This document shows, one piece after another, positions 34,842-43,874 of a stretch of DNA of 64,000 nt (its first letter is position 1; each line of letters starts with the position of its first letter). The DNA comes from an uncultured Alphaproteobacteria bacterium (GTDB lineage Bacteria > Pseudomonadota > Alphaproteobacteria > Rhodobacterales > Rhodobacteraceae), in assembly GCA_929200255.1 (NCBI GenBank), contig CAKMYZ010000001.1, positions 1 to 64,000 on the forward strand, written 5' to 3'. Made by a program: the position numbers and the translations under genes. Below the pieces are notes generated by a model. The model saw only the letters and a program-made list of their open reading frames with translations, did no database searches and was not told the origin of the DNA.

Positions 34842-36020
34842 ATGGAGGGCACCTCGTTGTGTGAGGGGGCTCGCATAGGAACCTTAAGTGCTGCGGTTAT
34901 CGGCACGGGTTTCATTGGCGCTGTGCACATCCAAAATCTTCGCCGGCTTGGCGTGAGCGTGGTTGGTGTGCTTGGATCGTCGGCAGAACGCGGAGGCAAA
35001 CGCGCGGCCGAACTGGGTGTGCCCAAAGCCTATGCGAGCATCGATGAATTACTTTCCGATGCAGCGGTCGATGTTGTTCATGTGACCTCTCCCAATCGCG
35101 CCCACTATGATCAAGTGAAGCAGATTTTGGCTGCCGGAAGGCACGTCATTTGCGAAAAACCGTTGGCCATGACATCCAAAGAATCCGCCGACATGGTGGG
35201 ATTGGCCAACGCGTCGGGCAAGGTCGCTGCAGTTTGCTACAACATCCGGTTTTATCCCCTAAACCAGCATGCGCACAGGATGGTGACCGATGGCGAACTT
35301 GGCTCCATCAGATTTATCACGGGCAGTTACCATCAGGATTGGCTCGCCAAACGGACGGATTGGAACTGGCGTCTTCAATCCGATGTTGGTGGGCCTTTAC
35401 GTTCTGTCGGTGATATTGGAACGCACTGGGCAGACCTGACCAGTTTCATTAGCGGTAAGAGGATCGAGTCCGTTTTTGCCGATCTTGTAACCTTCCTGCC
35501 GGAGCGGCTGCGCCCAACATCAGCGGTCGAAACATTTGCCCGTGTTGAAAGTCAGACAGAGCCCGTGTCCATCGATACAGACGATGCGGCGATGATCTTG
35601 CTGCGTTTTGAAGATGGCGCGCGGGGCGTGCTGTCGACCAGTCAGGTCAACATCGGGCGGAAAAACGCGCTGAATTGGGATATTGCAGGCTCAAAAGCCA
35701 GCGCCGCCTGGAACAGCGAGGCGCCAGATCATCTGTTTATTGGCCACCGCGATAGACCCAATGAGACGTTGATGCGGGACTTCACCCTAATGAATGAAAC
35801 CGGTGTTGCCGCCGCAACGCTTCCACCGGGCCATGTCGAAGGGTTCGCTGACAGTTTCCATGCGTTCTTTGGAGCCGTTTACACGGATATTTTGGCCGGT
35901 GGGCGCCAACCTTATTCGACCTGGGCAACCTTCGAACACGGCCATCAGGAAATGAAATTTTGTGACGCTGTCCTGCGGTCCTCTCAAGAGGGGCGCTGGA
36001 TCAAGCTGAGCGAGGCGTAA
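34842..36020 (+). CDS. Gfo/Idh/MocA-family oxidoreductase
   Basis: 392 residues if ATG 34842 is used; TTG 34857 has a better ribosome site (GGAGGG seven bases before) and would be five residues shorter. The Rossmann motif is AAVIGTGFIGAVH, followed by VICEKPLAMT (the conserved EKP lysine) and GDIGTHWADL with the catalytic His region near residue 195. Members oxidise or reduce sugars, inositols and their derivatives with NAD(P). It is first in the LacI-controlled run, four bases before the isomerase. The substrate is unknown; the second dehydrogenase at 41516 suggests a two-step oxidation or an oxidation/reduction relay. Confidence 0.9.
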   Translation: MEGTSLCEGARIGTLSAAVIGTGFIGAVHIQNLRRLGVSVVGVLGSSAERGGKRAAELGVPKAYASIDELLSDAAVDVVHVTSPNRAHYDQVKQILAAGRHVICEKPLAMTSKESADMVGLANASGKVAAVCYNIRFYPLNQHAHRMVTDGELGSIRFITGSYHQDWLAKRTDWNWRLQSDVGGPLRSVGDIGTHWADLTSFISGKRIESVFADLVTFLPERLRPTSAVETFARVESQTEPVSIDTDDAAMILLRFEDGARGVLSTSQVNIGRKNALNWDIAGSKASAAWNSEAPDHLFIGHRDRPNETLMRDFTLMNETGVAAATLPPGHVEGFADSFHAFFGAVYTDILAGGRQPYSTWATFEHGHQEMKFCDAVLRSSQEGRWIKLSEA

Positions 36021-36024
36021 ATCG

Positions 36025-36939
36025 ATGAAGCTAGGGTTGCTGACAGCGCCATTTGAGGACAGCGCACTAACGGACGTGGCGTCGTGGGCATCGGGCAACG
36101 GATTTTCGGCGCTTGAGATTGCCTGTTGGCCAGCAAGCGGTGGCGAAAAGCGGCGATATGCCGGGACATCGCACATCAATGTTGATGGCCTCACATCCGA
36201 TGAGGGGCAGAAAATTGTCGGTTCCTTGAAGGAGAAAGGCATCGAAATTTCTGGGCTCGGCTACTATCCGAACCCGCTGCATGCAGATCCAGATCATAGA
36301 GAACAGGTCATTGGTCATCTTATGAAGGTGATTTCAGCTGCGAGCTTATTGGGCGTGAAGGTCACCAACACGTTTGTGGGTGGTGATCGATCTTTGACCG
36401 TCGATGAAAATTGGGAACGCGCTGTTGAAATTTTCACGCGGATTGTGGGCCATGCGAATGACTGCGGTGTAACGCTGTGCTTTGAAAACTGCCCCATGAT
36501 ATTCAGCAATGACGAATGGCCGGGTGGTCACAATATTGCCTATTCACCAATGATCTGGCGCCGGATGTTTGACGAATGGGGTGACGCCGTTGGTATGAAC
36601 TTCGATCCCAGCCACCTGATCTGGCAAATGATTGATCAAGGCCGATTCATCCGTGAATTTGGGCCGCGCATGGCGCACGTCCACGCCAAGGATTTGATGA
36701 TTGATCGTGACGGGCTTTATGAACGTGGGGTCATGAGCGCCGGAATGGGGTGGCAAATCCCGCGCCTTTGCGGGCTTGGTGATGTGAATTGGCGGCAGTT
36801 CTTTTCAGAACTCTACCGGGTCGGATTCGACGGTCCCATCATAATTGAGCATGAAGACAGGTTGTTCGAGGGAACCGATGAAAAGGTCAAACGCGGGTTT
36901 CTACTCGCCCGCGACACTCTGCAACCTTTCATCAAATAG
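36025..36939 (+). CDS. Sugar phosphate isomerase/epimerase (xylose-isomerase-like TIM barrel)
   Basis: 304 residues, AP-endonuclease-2/xylose isomerase-like barrel. Metal-ligand segments are seen: LCFENCPM (Glu), MNFDPSHLIWQ (Asp and His), AHVHAKD (His) and IIIEHED (Glu). In the IolE/IolI/hydroxypyruvate-isomerase group these residues hold one divalent metal for keto-sugar isomerisation or dehydration. It starts four bases after the dehydrogenase, so they are co-translated. The pairing of this barrel with Gfo/Idh/MocA dehydrogenases is typical of inositol and keto-sugar pathways, but iolB/C/D are not in the window. Confidence 0.88.
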   Translation: MKLGLLTAPFEDSALTDVASWASGNGFSALEIACWPASGGEKRRYAGTSHINVDGLTSDEGQKIVGSLKEKGIEISGLGYYPNPLHADPDHREQVIGHLMKVISAASLLGVKVTNTFVGGDRSLTVDENWERAVEIFTRIVGHANDCGVTLCFENCPMIFSNDEWPGGHNIAYSPMIWRRMFDEWGDAVGMNFDPSHLIWQMIDQGRFIREFGPRMAHVHAKDLMIDRDGLYERGVMSAGMGWQIPRLCGLGDVNWRQFFSELYRVGFDGPIIIEHEDRLFEGTDEKVKRGFLLARDTLQPFIK

Positions 36940-36985
36940 AGGGCACGAAGCTCCAGAATATAACTGCACTCGAAGGAGAGAAAAC

Positions 36986-38011
36986 ATGAGAAAGTTAACA
37001 TTGGCAGCAGCTACGCTTGCGCTTGGGGGGGCATTCGCGCCCGGAGCGTTTGCAGCCGAGTACACGATCGGCGTTTCAAACACTGTCCAGGGCAACGGTT
37101 GGCGAGAGCAGATGATCTGCGCCATGCGCGCCCAGGCACTGGTTGAACCCGATGTTTCCAGATTGATCGTCGCACATCGGAACACCGACAGCGCCGGTCA
37201 GCTAGAGGACCTAAATAACCTCATTGCCGCCGGGGTGGATGCGATTGTTTTGAACCCTTCGAACCCAGACGCGCTTAACTCAGCGATTAATGACGCGATT
37301 GCCAAAGGTATCGTGGTTGTGGCTGTCGATGCCGGCGTCTCGGCCGAGGGCGCGTACATCCTTTCTAACAATCAGGAAGAGTACGCATATCTTGGCGCGA
37401 AGTGGCTGTTTGAAAAACTCGGCGGTTCGGGTGACGTTGTCTACATGCGCGGTATCGCAGGGGTTTCGGCTGACACGGACCGGGACAACGGGTTCAAGCG
37501 GGCTCTTGCAGAATTCCCCGGGATCAATGTTGCGCATGAGGTGTTCACTGGTTGGCAGCAGGACCAGGGAAAGCAACAGATCTTTGACTTCCTTGCAACA
37601 GGTATTCCGTTTGACGGAGTGTGGACCAGTGGGATCGACAATGTGATTGTTGATGCCTTTGTGGAATCTGGCGCACCGCTTGTGCCGATTGTTGGTGCAG
37701 ACAATGCTGGCTTCGTTCAGTACCTGACAACGGTTGACGGCTTTGAGGGCGCCGCGGTGACCAATCCGGGGTCCGTGGGCGGTGCTGGTGTTGCGCTTGC
37801 CGTTGATATCCTGAACGGTAACGCGCCGAATGCAACGACGGTCCTGGTCGACCCTGTCCTTTGGGAAAATGCGACAGCAGAGGGTCGCGCCGTGATCGAA
37901 TCCGCGCAGAATCCGAATCTGGACCCCGAATGGCCTGTTTCAGTAACCATCCCGGGATGGACGGATTACTCGATGGAACAGGTCATCGCCTGTGAAGGCC
38001 CGGACGCCTAA
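36986..38011 (+). CDS. Sugar ABC transporter substrate-binding protein (RbsB-like)
   Basis: 341 residues from ATG 36986, with GAAGGAG before it. A signal peptide (residues 1-24, ending AFAA) is followed by a type I binding fold: EYTIGVSNTVQGNGWREQM, LIAAGVDAIVLNPSNPDAL, VVAVDAGVS and NVIVDAFVESG. It belongs to the ribose/galactose/inositol group, periplasmic, and should deliver the ligand to the permeases at 39560 and 40498. It lies 46 bases after the isomerase gene and is followed by a hairpin, which would favour higher expression than the ATPase. Confidence 0.92.
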   Translation: MRKLTLAAATLALGGAFAPGAFAAEYTIGVSNTVQGNGWREQMICAMRAQALVEPDVSRLIVAHRNTDSAGQLEDLNNLIAAGVDAIVLNPSNPDALNSAINDAIAKGIVVVAVDAGVSAEGAYILSNNQEEYAYLGAKWLFEKLGGSGDVVYMRGIAGVSADTDRDNGFKRALAEFPGINVAHEVFTGWQQDQGKQQIFDFLATGIPFDGVWTSGIDNVIVDAFVESGAPLVPIVGADNAGFVQYLTTVDGFEGAAVTNPGSVGGAGVALAVDILNGNAPNATTVLVDPVLWENATAEGRAVIESAQNPNLDPEWPVSVTIPGWTDYSMEQVIACEGPDA

Positions 38012-38019
38012 ACAAAATT

Positions 38020-38049
38020 GGCGGCTCTTGGCTTGATCCCGGGGCCGCC
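38020..38049 (+). promoter_or_regulatory. Intergenic hairpin after the substrate-binding protein gene
   Basis: GGCGGC (38020-38025) pairs with GCCGCC (38044-38049) across an 18-base loop that contains further GC-rich pairing. No T-run follows. The position is the same as in the xyl and liv clusters: directly after the binding-protein gene. Confidence 0.5.
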
Positions 38050-38067
38050 TTCCAAAAGAGAATTACC

Positions 38068-39563
38068 ATGACAGATCATCTTGATACCGCGCCGTTGCTG
38101 GACGCATCCGGCATTGCCAAAAGTTTTGGCGCAGTTCGGGCGCTGACCGACGCCAAGCTGCACGTCAGCCCGGGCGAGATAATCGCGCTTATGGGGGCAA
38201 ATGGGGCAGGTAAGTCGACTTTCGTCAAGGTTCTTACCGGGGCATTGAGCCCTGACAACGGTCAGGTCTTGATCCGAGGAAAACCGGCAAAGGTCGGATC
38301 GCCCGCACAAGCGCGCGCTTCGGGTTTGATCCCGGTTTACCAGGAACCCTCTTTGATCCCTGACCTATCTGTTTCGGAAAACCTTCGTTTGACCGATACC
38401 GTGGCAGGGCCATTTCAGGCATTGGTCGCCGACCTTGGTGTCGCGGATTTGAATTTGGATGATCAGATATCTTCCCTACCGCTTGCAACATTGCGCATTC
38501 TGGGCCTGGCGCGCGCGCTTGCTTCGGACCCTCAGGTTCTCTTGCTTGATGAGCTGACTGCGGCTTTGCCAACGGATCTTGTCGACAATGTTTTGCGGGT
38601 CGTGCGCAAGCAGGCCGACAATGGATGCGGCATCATTTATATCTCTCATCGGTTCACCGAGATTTCCGCGCTTTGCGACAAGGCGACGGTATTGAGAGAT
38701 GGCAAGACGGTTGGCGAACTGGCTATCGAACCTGGTGTAGAGGAAAGCGTGGTCGAATTGATGCTTGGCGCAAAGATTGATCTTGGCCAACGCGAAGGCA
38801 GATCGCCGACTGCCGATCAAATCGGAACACCGCGACTGCAAATCAATTCAATTGCTGCGGCTCCCAAACTTGAAGACGTCTCGTTCGATCTGTTTGCAGG
38901 CGAAGTTCTGGGTGTTGTCGCGCTCGAAGGCCAGGGTCAAGACGAGCTTTTTGAGGTTCTTGCCGGTTTTCGCAGACCAACGTCAGAAAAGTCCACCTTG
39001 ATGGGCAGCGTGTTTCATTTACCCATCCCGCCGACGCCATCGCAAAGGGCGTTACTTACGTGCCCGGCGACAGGGCAGAGGCCCTTTTGGCCGAGCGTTC
39101 TGTCCATGAAAATATCGCGTTGCCGTTTTCAGCAAAGCTGCGGTCTTGGGGGCCGCTAAGGCGCCGCTATGAACGCGAACGCGTGGCACACGCAATTGAC
39201 AGACTGCAAATTGACACCCGCGCGCAAGGAGAGGTCCAAAGATTGTCCGGTGGGAACCAACAAAAGGTGACGATTGGTCGTTGGCTGGCAACTGGCGTAG
39301 AGACTTTGCTTTTGTTTGACCCGACGCGAGGGATCGACGTCCGGACCAAACGTCAGATTTATCCTTTGGTTCGGGAATTGGCGTCACAAGGGACGGCCGT
39401 TCTATTTTACACCTCTGAACTGGATGAGATCCCATTGGCCTGCGACCGGGTGGTTGTGATCTTCAACGGGAGGGTCGTCGATGTGATCGACGCCAAAGAC
39501 GCAAATGAGCAGGTCTTGATGCGTGCTGCCTATGGGTTGCCGCGTGACGGGGCCGCAGCATGA
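38068..39563 (+). pseudogene. Two-domain sugar ABC ATPase (RbsA/MglA-like), frameshifted
   Basis: Reading from ATG 38068 gives the first nucleotide-binding domain (Walker A GANGAGKST) and then runs into nonsense after RRPTSEK; the right sequence continues in the next frame (LDGQRVSFTHPADAIAKGV and YVPGDRAEALLAER) to the stop at 39563. The shift lies near 38985-38988: TCAGAAAAG stands where TCAGGAAAAG would restore T-S-G-K-V, so one G is missing. The restored protein would have 498 residues, the RbsA norm. Domain 1 has a broken signature (LPLATLRIL for LSGGQ) and DELTAAL for DEPT; domain 2 has a broken Walker A (EGQGQDEL) but an intact LSGGNQQK. The stop overlaps the permease start. Either a recent mutation that disables uptake or a sequencing error. 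Confidence 0.85.
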
Positions 39564-40501
39564 CAGGTTTCATTCAAAGAAACGCTTGGACCCTAGGATT
39601 GCTTGTCCTGTTCCTGATTTTGCTTGGCACCACCAAGTCAATGCAGCCGGATTTTGGCGTGTCGGGGTTGGAAAGTCTGGCGCGGGCGGCTTTGCCCTTT
39701 GCCTTTGCGACAGCCGGGATGGCCGTAGTGGTCATTGTCGGTGGTATTGACCTTTCTGTTGCGTCGATGATGGCGGTCTGTTCGGTAACCGCCGCAGTTC
39801 TGATGCCCAGCGTCGGTGGTGTCGCGGGCGTTCTCGTTGTGCTGGCTTTGGGTGCCGCCATGGGGGCCATTAACGGCGGTCTTATCGTTGTAACGAAAGT
39901 CCCGGATATCGTGGTGACACTGGCCATGCTTTTTGTGTGGGAAGGTTTCGCGTTACTCATTCTCAGTACGCCCGGCGGGAGGGTCGCAGATTGGCTTCAG
40001 GCCTCCACTCAAGGATCTGCGATCTTTTCAGGGTTGCCCAAGGCGCTGGTGGTCATAGCATTCATAAGTGCCGCCATCTGGATCCCAATCCAGCGATCCA
40101 AACTTGGACTGTCGATCTATGCAACTGGTAGCGATGAGAGTGCGGCGTTCCGATCTGGCGTCCCTGTCGGGCGTACAAGAGTGGCGGCATATTCTATATG
40201 CGGACTATTCTGCGCGTTCGGCGGTTTGAGCCTTGCGTCACTGACCGGGATTGGGGAGCCGGTCCCAGGTCCATATCTGATGGCGTCTGTTGCGGCTGTC
40301 GTGTTGGGTGGTGTGGTTCTTGGCGGTGGTCGCGGGGGGCTGCTTGGTCCAATCATCGCGGTTTTTGTCCTGCGGATCATTCGAACGATCCTGACCTTTG
40401 CAGGGGTGGACCCGAATGTGACAACAATTATCGAGGGAACAGTGATGGTTGGCGTCGTTATGCTGGCGACTATCGTTACTTATCAGGGGGCAAGAACATG
40501 A
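39560..40501 (+). CDS. Sugar ABC transporter permease (RbsC-like), first
   Basis: 313 residues, about nine to ten membrane helices. Landmarks of the branched-chain/ribose permease family: GGIDLSVASMMAVCS near residue 65, GAINGGLIVVTKVPDIVVTL, and the conserved loop SIYATGSDESAAFRSGVPVGRT (AAFRSGVPV part) near 190. It would form half of the inner-membrane pore with the second permease. The start overlaps the ATPase stop and its stop overlaps the second permease start, both by four bases. Confidence 0.92.
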   Translation: MTGFIQRNAWTLGLLVLFLILLGTTKSMQPDFGVSGLESLARAALPFAFATAGMAVVVIVGGIDLSVASMMAVCSVTAAVLMPSVGGVAGVLVVLALGAAMGAINGGLIVVTKVPDIVVTLAMLFVWEGFALLILSTPGGRVADWLQASTQGSAIFSGLPKALVVIAFISAAIWIPIQRSKLGLSIYATGSDESAAFRSGVPVGRTRVAAYSICGLFCAFGGLSLASLTGIGEPVPGPYLMASVAAVVLGGVVLGGGRGGLLGPIIAVFVLRIIRTILTFAGVDPNVTTIIEGTVMVGVVMLATIVTYQGART

Positions 40502-41505
40502 CAGATGCGGCAATAGATCCCGCCAATGCCCGACTTGGAAGATTTCTGCGCGACAATCCCGTGATCCCACTTATCGCCTTTCTTGTCCTGCTTATTGCGG
40601 TGCTGGAAATCATGAAGCCGGGGATGATCACGCCATTTAGGGTCGGGCGCGACGGGCTGATTTCGACTTTCTGGGTCGGAAATCTTGTCAAATTTGCCAT
40701 TCCTCTGGCGATGCTTGCGGCCTGTCAGGTCTTAACCATGCTGACGGCTGGGATTGATTTGTCCGCAAGTGTGGTGGCGACGGTCGCCGCCTTCGTATGC
40801 GCCACCGCAAGCCCATTGGTCGGCGTGGGGCCGGCGGTGCTCATTGCGCTTGGCGCCGGTGCGCTGGTTGGATTGGTGAACGGCATCGGTGCTGGGATCG
40901 TCCGGGTTCATCCGTTGATCATGACACTGGGCACTGGCCTGATAGCGACGGGTTGCCTTCAGGTCTATCAGCGATTTGTGATTTCAACAGGCACCGAAAT
41001 CCCCGAATTCTTACTTTGGCTTGGAACCGGACGCAGTTTTGGCATGCCCAATGGCCTATTCATGTTCGTGCCATTCGCCTTTGGAATTCTTTGGCTGATG
41101 CGGTTCTCTGGGTTTGGCAGGCTATTGTTCGCGCTTGGTTCAAACGAAAACGCCGCGCGCCTGTCGGGCGTGCGGTCATGGCAAGTGATTGTTGCGCTAT
41201 ATGTCCTCTCTAGCCTGATAGCTGCGCTGGCAGGCCTCTTATATCTGGGAATGATCAGGACACCGTCGCTTAGTCTTGCGAACCCGCTGTTGCTGCCTTC
41301 TGTCGCGGCCGCGGTTATCGGGGGCACCTCAATATTTGGTGGCAGGGGGAGTTTCGGTGGCGCGATAGTCGGTGCGCTGATTTTACGCGTCATTGAAACG
41401 CTACTAACGTTGCTGCAAATGCCCCAAGGCGCCAGAATTGCAATTTTCGGCCTGATTATTCTGGCCGTCACAGCGGTGTACGTCCGCATCACCGGCCAAA
41501 GATAA
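40498..41505 (+). CDS. Sugar ABC transporter permease (RbsC-like), second
   Basis: 335 residues from ATG 40498, in the ATGA overlap with the first permease; upstream in-frame codons lie inside that gene and are not used. A short soluble start is followed by about ten helices, with AGIDLSASVVATVAAF near residue 85, GLVNGIGAGIVRVHPLIMTLG, and ALGSNENAARLSGVRSW near 215. Together with the first permease it makes a heterodimeric channel, a less common arrangement than the RbsC homodimer. Confidence 0.92.
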   Translation: MTDAAIDPANARLGRFLRDNPVIPLIAFLVLLIAVLEIMKPGMITPFRVGRDGLISTFWVGNLVKFAIPLAMLAACQVLTMLTAGIDLSASVVATVAAFVCATASPLVGVGPAVLIALGAGALVGLVNGIGAGIVRVHPLIMTLGTGLIATGCLQVYQRFVISTGTEIPEFLLWLGTGRSFGMPNGLFMFVPFAFGILWLMRFSGFGRLLFALGSNENAARLSGVRSWQVIVALYVLSSLIAALAGLLYLGMIRTPSLSLANPLLLPSVAAAVIGGTSIFGGRGSFGGAIVGALILRVIETLLTLLQMPQGARIAIFGLIILAVTAVYVRITGQR

Positions 41506-41515
41506 GGTCTAAGCC

Positions 41516-42535
41516 ATGATAAAAACCCTCGTCGTCGGAATGGGTCAAATGGGTAAGAGCCACGCGCTGGCCCATCACAAAAATGACTCCTCAGAAATCG
41601 TTGGTCTCGTCAATCGTTCGAATCCCAACCTTCCGGAAGAACTTCGGGGCTACCCACTATTTGCGGACCTTGCAGAGGGGCTCGGAACTAAGCCTGATCT
41701 CGTCGTTATTGCCACCTACACTGACACGCACGCCGACTTTGCAATTCGCGCGATGGAAGCGGGCGCACATGTCTTTGTTGAAAAACCTATCGCTCTGACC
41801 GTCGAAGAGGCCGAGCGGGTGGTCTCTGTCGCGCAGGCAAGGAACCGAAAGCTCGTGGTCGGCTATATTCTACGCCATCACCCATCCTGGATGCGGATGA
41901 TCAAAGAGGCGCGTGCGCTTGGCGGTCCGTATGTCTTTCGGATGAACTTAAACCAGCAATCAAGTGGCGCCGAATGGGATATTCATCGCGCCTTGATGCA
42001 AACGACATCGCCTATTTTGGACTGCGGTGTTCATTACGTCGACATCATGTGCCAGGTTACAGACGCCGACCCCGTTTCGGTTCAGGGTATTGGCCTGCGT
42101 CTTTCGGATGCAATTGCGCCGGATATGTATAACTACGGCCAACTTCAGGTGAAATTCAACGACGGCTCTGTTGGTTGGTATGAGGCTGGCTGGGGTCCAA
42201 TGATGTCGGAAACCGCGTTTTTTGTGAAAGACATCGTTAGCCCTAACGGTTCGGTTTCAATCACCGACGCCGAAAAAGGGGCGTCATCTGATGTGGATGA
42301 TCACACCAAGGTCGGTGGACTATTGGTGCACCGCCTGGATGGAGATCAGCTTATCGAACTGCCAAATGAGCCGGGCCATCAGGAGCTTTGCGATGCTGAA
42401 CAAGCGTTCATCCTAGACAGCATCGTCCGCGACGTGGATCTCTCTCGGCACATGAAAGATGCCGTGACATCGCTGCGGGTATGCCTTGCCGCAGACCAAA
42501 GCATAAGACTAGGAGAACCAATTAGCCTTGGTTGA
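41516..42535 (+). CDS. Gfo/Idh/MocA-family oxidoreductase, second
   Basis: 339 residues. The Rossmann start VVGMGQMGKSHALAH is followed by VFVEKPIALT (EKP lysine) and ILDCGVHYVDIMCQV with the catalytic His. It is only distantly like the dehydrogenase at 34842, so the two probably act on different intermediates. It lies 10 bases after the second permease and closes the LacI-controlled run. NAD(P) dependence and a sugar or polyol substrate follow from the family; the compound is not known. Confidence 0.9.
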   Translation: MIKTLVVGMGQMGKSHALAHHKNDSSEIVGLVNRSNPNLPEELRGYPLFADLAEGLGTKPDLVVIATYTDTHADFAIRAMEAGAHVFVEKPIALTVEEAERVVSVAQARNRKLVVGYILRHHPSWMRMIKEARALGGPYVFRMNLNQQSSGAEWDIHRALMQTTSPILDCGVHYVDIMCQVTDADPVSVQGIGLRLSDAIAPDMYNYGQLQVKFNDGSVGWYEAGWGPMMSETAFFVKDIVSPNGSVSITDAEKGASSDVDDHTKVGGLLVHRLDGDQLIELPNEPGHQELCDAEQAFILDSIVRDVDLSRHMKDAVTSLRVCLAADQSIRLGEPISLG

Positions 42536-42662
42536 ATGCGGTTTTCTCGGGGCGCCGATACACGCCAAATTCAGAGATACACCGGCATCAGCGTGTGGCC
42601 CCGGTGCAGAGACTGAAAGAAACGTAGGTATCAACTGATACGCCCCCGTCCCAAGATGGGGC

Positions 42663-43169
42663 TCAGGCCTCTGTCGAGAACTTCCCGTATCTGCCCGCAT
42701 GAAAGACCAGCGGGTCGCCGCCGCGGTGGAGCGCTTTGGTGACAAGACCCACGACGATCACGTGATCACCCGCGTCGTGGGTGGCATGCAGATTGCATTC
42801 AAAGGTGGCCACCGCCCCTTCGATAATCGGTATCCCGCAGTGCGACAGATGGGTAGGGATGTCGTTGATGGCCGTTTTGGATTGTACAACCGCCGCGCAG
42901 ACATCGCGTTGATCGGCGGCAAGTACATGCACAGCAAAGCGACGCGAGCCTGCGAAATGTTCAAACCGTTTGGACGCTTTGGCGGGCGACCACAGCACCA
43001 GCGGCGGGTCAAGCGACACGCTGGCAAAGCTGTTGGCCACGATGGCAACCGGGCCTTCGGGGCTGTCAGTTGTTACGACGGTAACGCCTGTCACGAATGT
43101 GCCCAGAGCGCCGCGAAAACTGTCGCTGTCTGCGCTGGGATCGAATGTCGCGATTGTACCTGCGTCCAT
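42663..43169 (-). CDS. Flavin reductase-like (FMN-binding) protein
   Basis: 168 residues from ATG 43169, seven bases after GGAGGT; the neighbouring ATG 43172 is an alternative. The split-barrel flavin reductase fold is marked by GTFVTGVTVVTT, ANSFASVSLDPPLVLW, FAVHVLAADQ and HVIVVGLV. Members reduce FMN/FAD with NAD(P)H for a partner monooxygenase, or act as small monooxygenase components. No partner gene lies next to it. It converges with the second dehydrogenase, 127 bases away. Confidence 0.88.
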   Translation of the reverse strand: MDAGTIATFDPSADSDSFRGALGTFVTGVTVVTTDSPEGPVAIVANSFASVSLDPPLVLWSPAKASKRFEHFAGSRRFAVHVLAADQRDVCAAVVQSKTAINDIPTHLSHCGIPIIEGAVATFECNLHATHDAGDHVIVVGLVTKALHRGGDPLVFHAGRYGKFSTEA

Positions 43170-43874
43170 CATAGGACCTCCGTGCCGGGCGCTGTTATCT
43201 AGAGAGAGCCCCTTACCACGGCCCATATCTATCTTCACAGCTATAGCAGTGTTTCGATACGATGAATACTATTGGTGCCCAATGGCGTTGCCGGTGTTTC
43301 AGGAGGAACGGGCCCGTATACATGGGCAGCATACAGGTTTTCAGGTTGTGCATCATACGGCTGCCGAAGTGTTCCGCGTCATTGAAGGGCGGATAGCCTG
43401 AGGCGATGAAAGCACGGAGGCCTATCTTTGATAGGCGTCAGTCTAGGTCAAAATCTGTTTCGCAGAGCCGACCAACGCCGTCCCGCAATCAGAGTGCGCG
43501 CTCCCGGCGCCGATCCAGCCGCCCGGTTCGACATAGCCATATCTATCAACCCGTTCGCGTGCTTTCACCGGATGGGCGAGGTCAAGCGAGGCCCTTGTAC
43601 CGGGATCTGCCTGGCTTTGGCCAAAGCCATCAAGGTGCCACAAACGATCACCGTCCCGGGGGCTCGGGCGGGGCCCCATGTATCAGAGCTTCCGGTTGCT
43701 CCCACGGATTGGAGGCCTGCGACCACAACGGATCGACTATGTATCAACACCAGCGTTTCAACGTTGTTGCTCGCAGTGAAGCTGCAGTGGTGGTGAACTT
43801 GGCCGATGGGCCAGGGCGATTGTTTTGTGTTTGGTCGCGCAAGAAAGCGCGCGAACTGGACAGGCTGTGCTGCT
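43170..43874. other. 705-bp stretch without a supportable gene
   Basis: Overlapping open frames on both strands (the longest about 200 codons on the plus strand) have no recognised domain, no good ribosome sites and no clear reading-frame bias. The first 60 bases before 43169 should hold the flavin reductase promoter. The rest may be decayed coding sequence: fragments such as RVDRYGYVEPGGWIGAG on the minus strand look protein-like, but the frame is broken. Confidence 0.4.
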
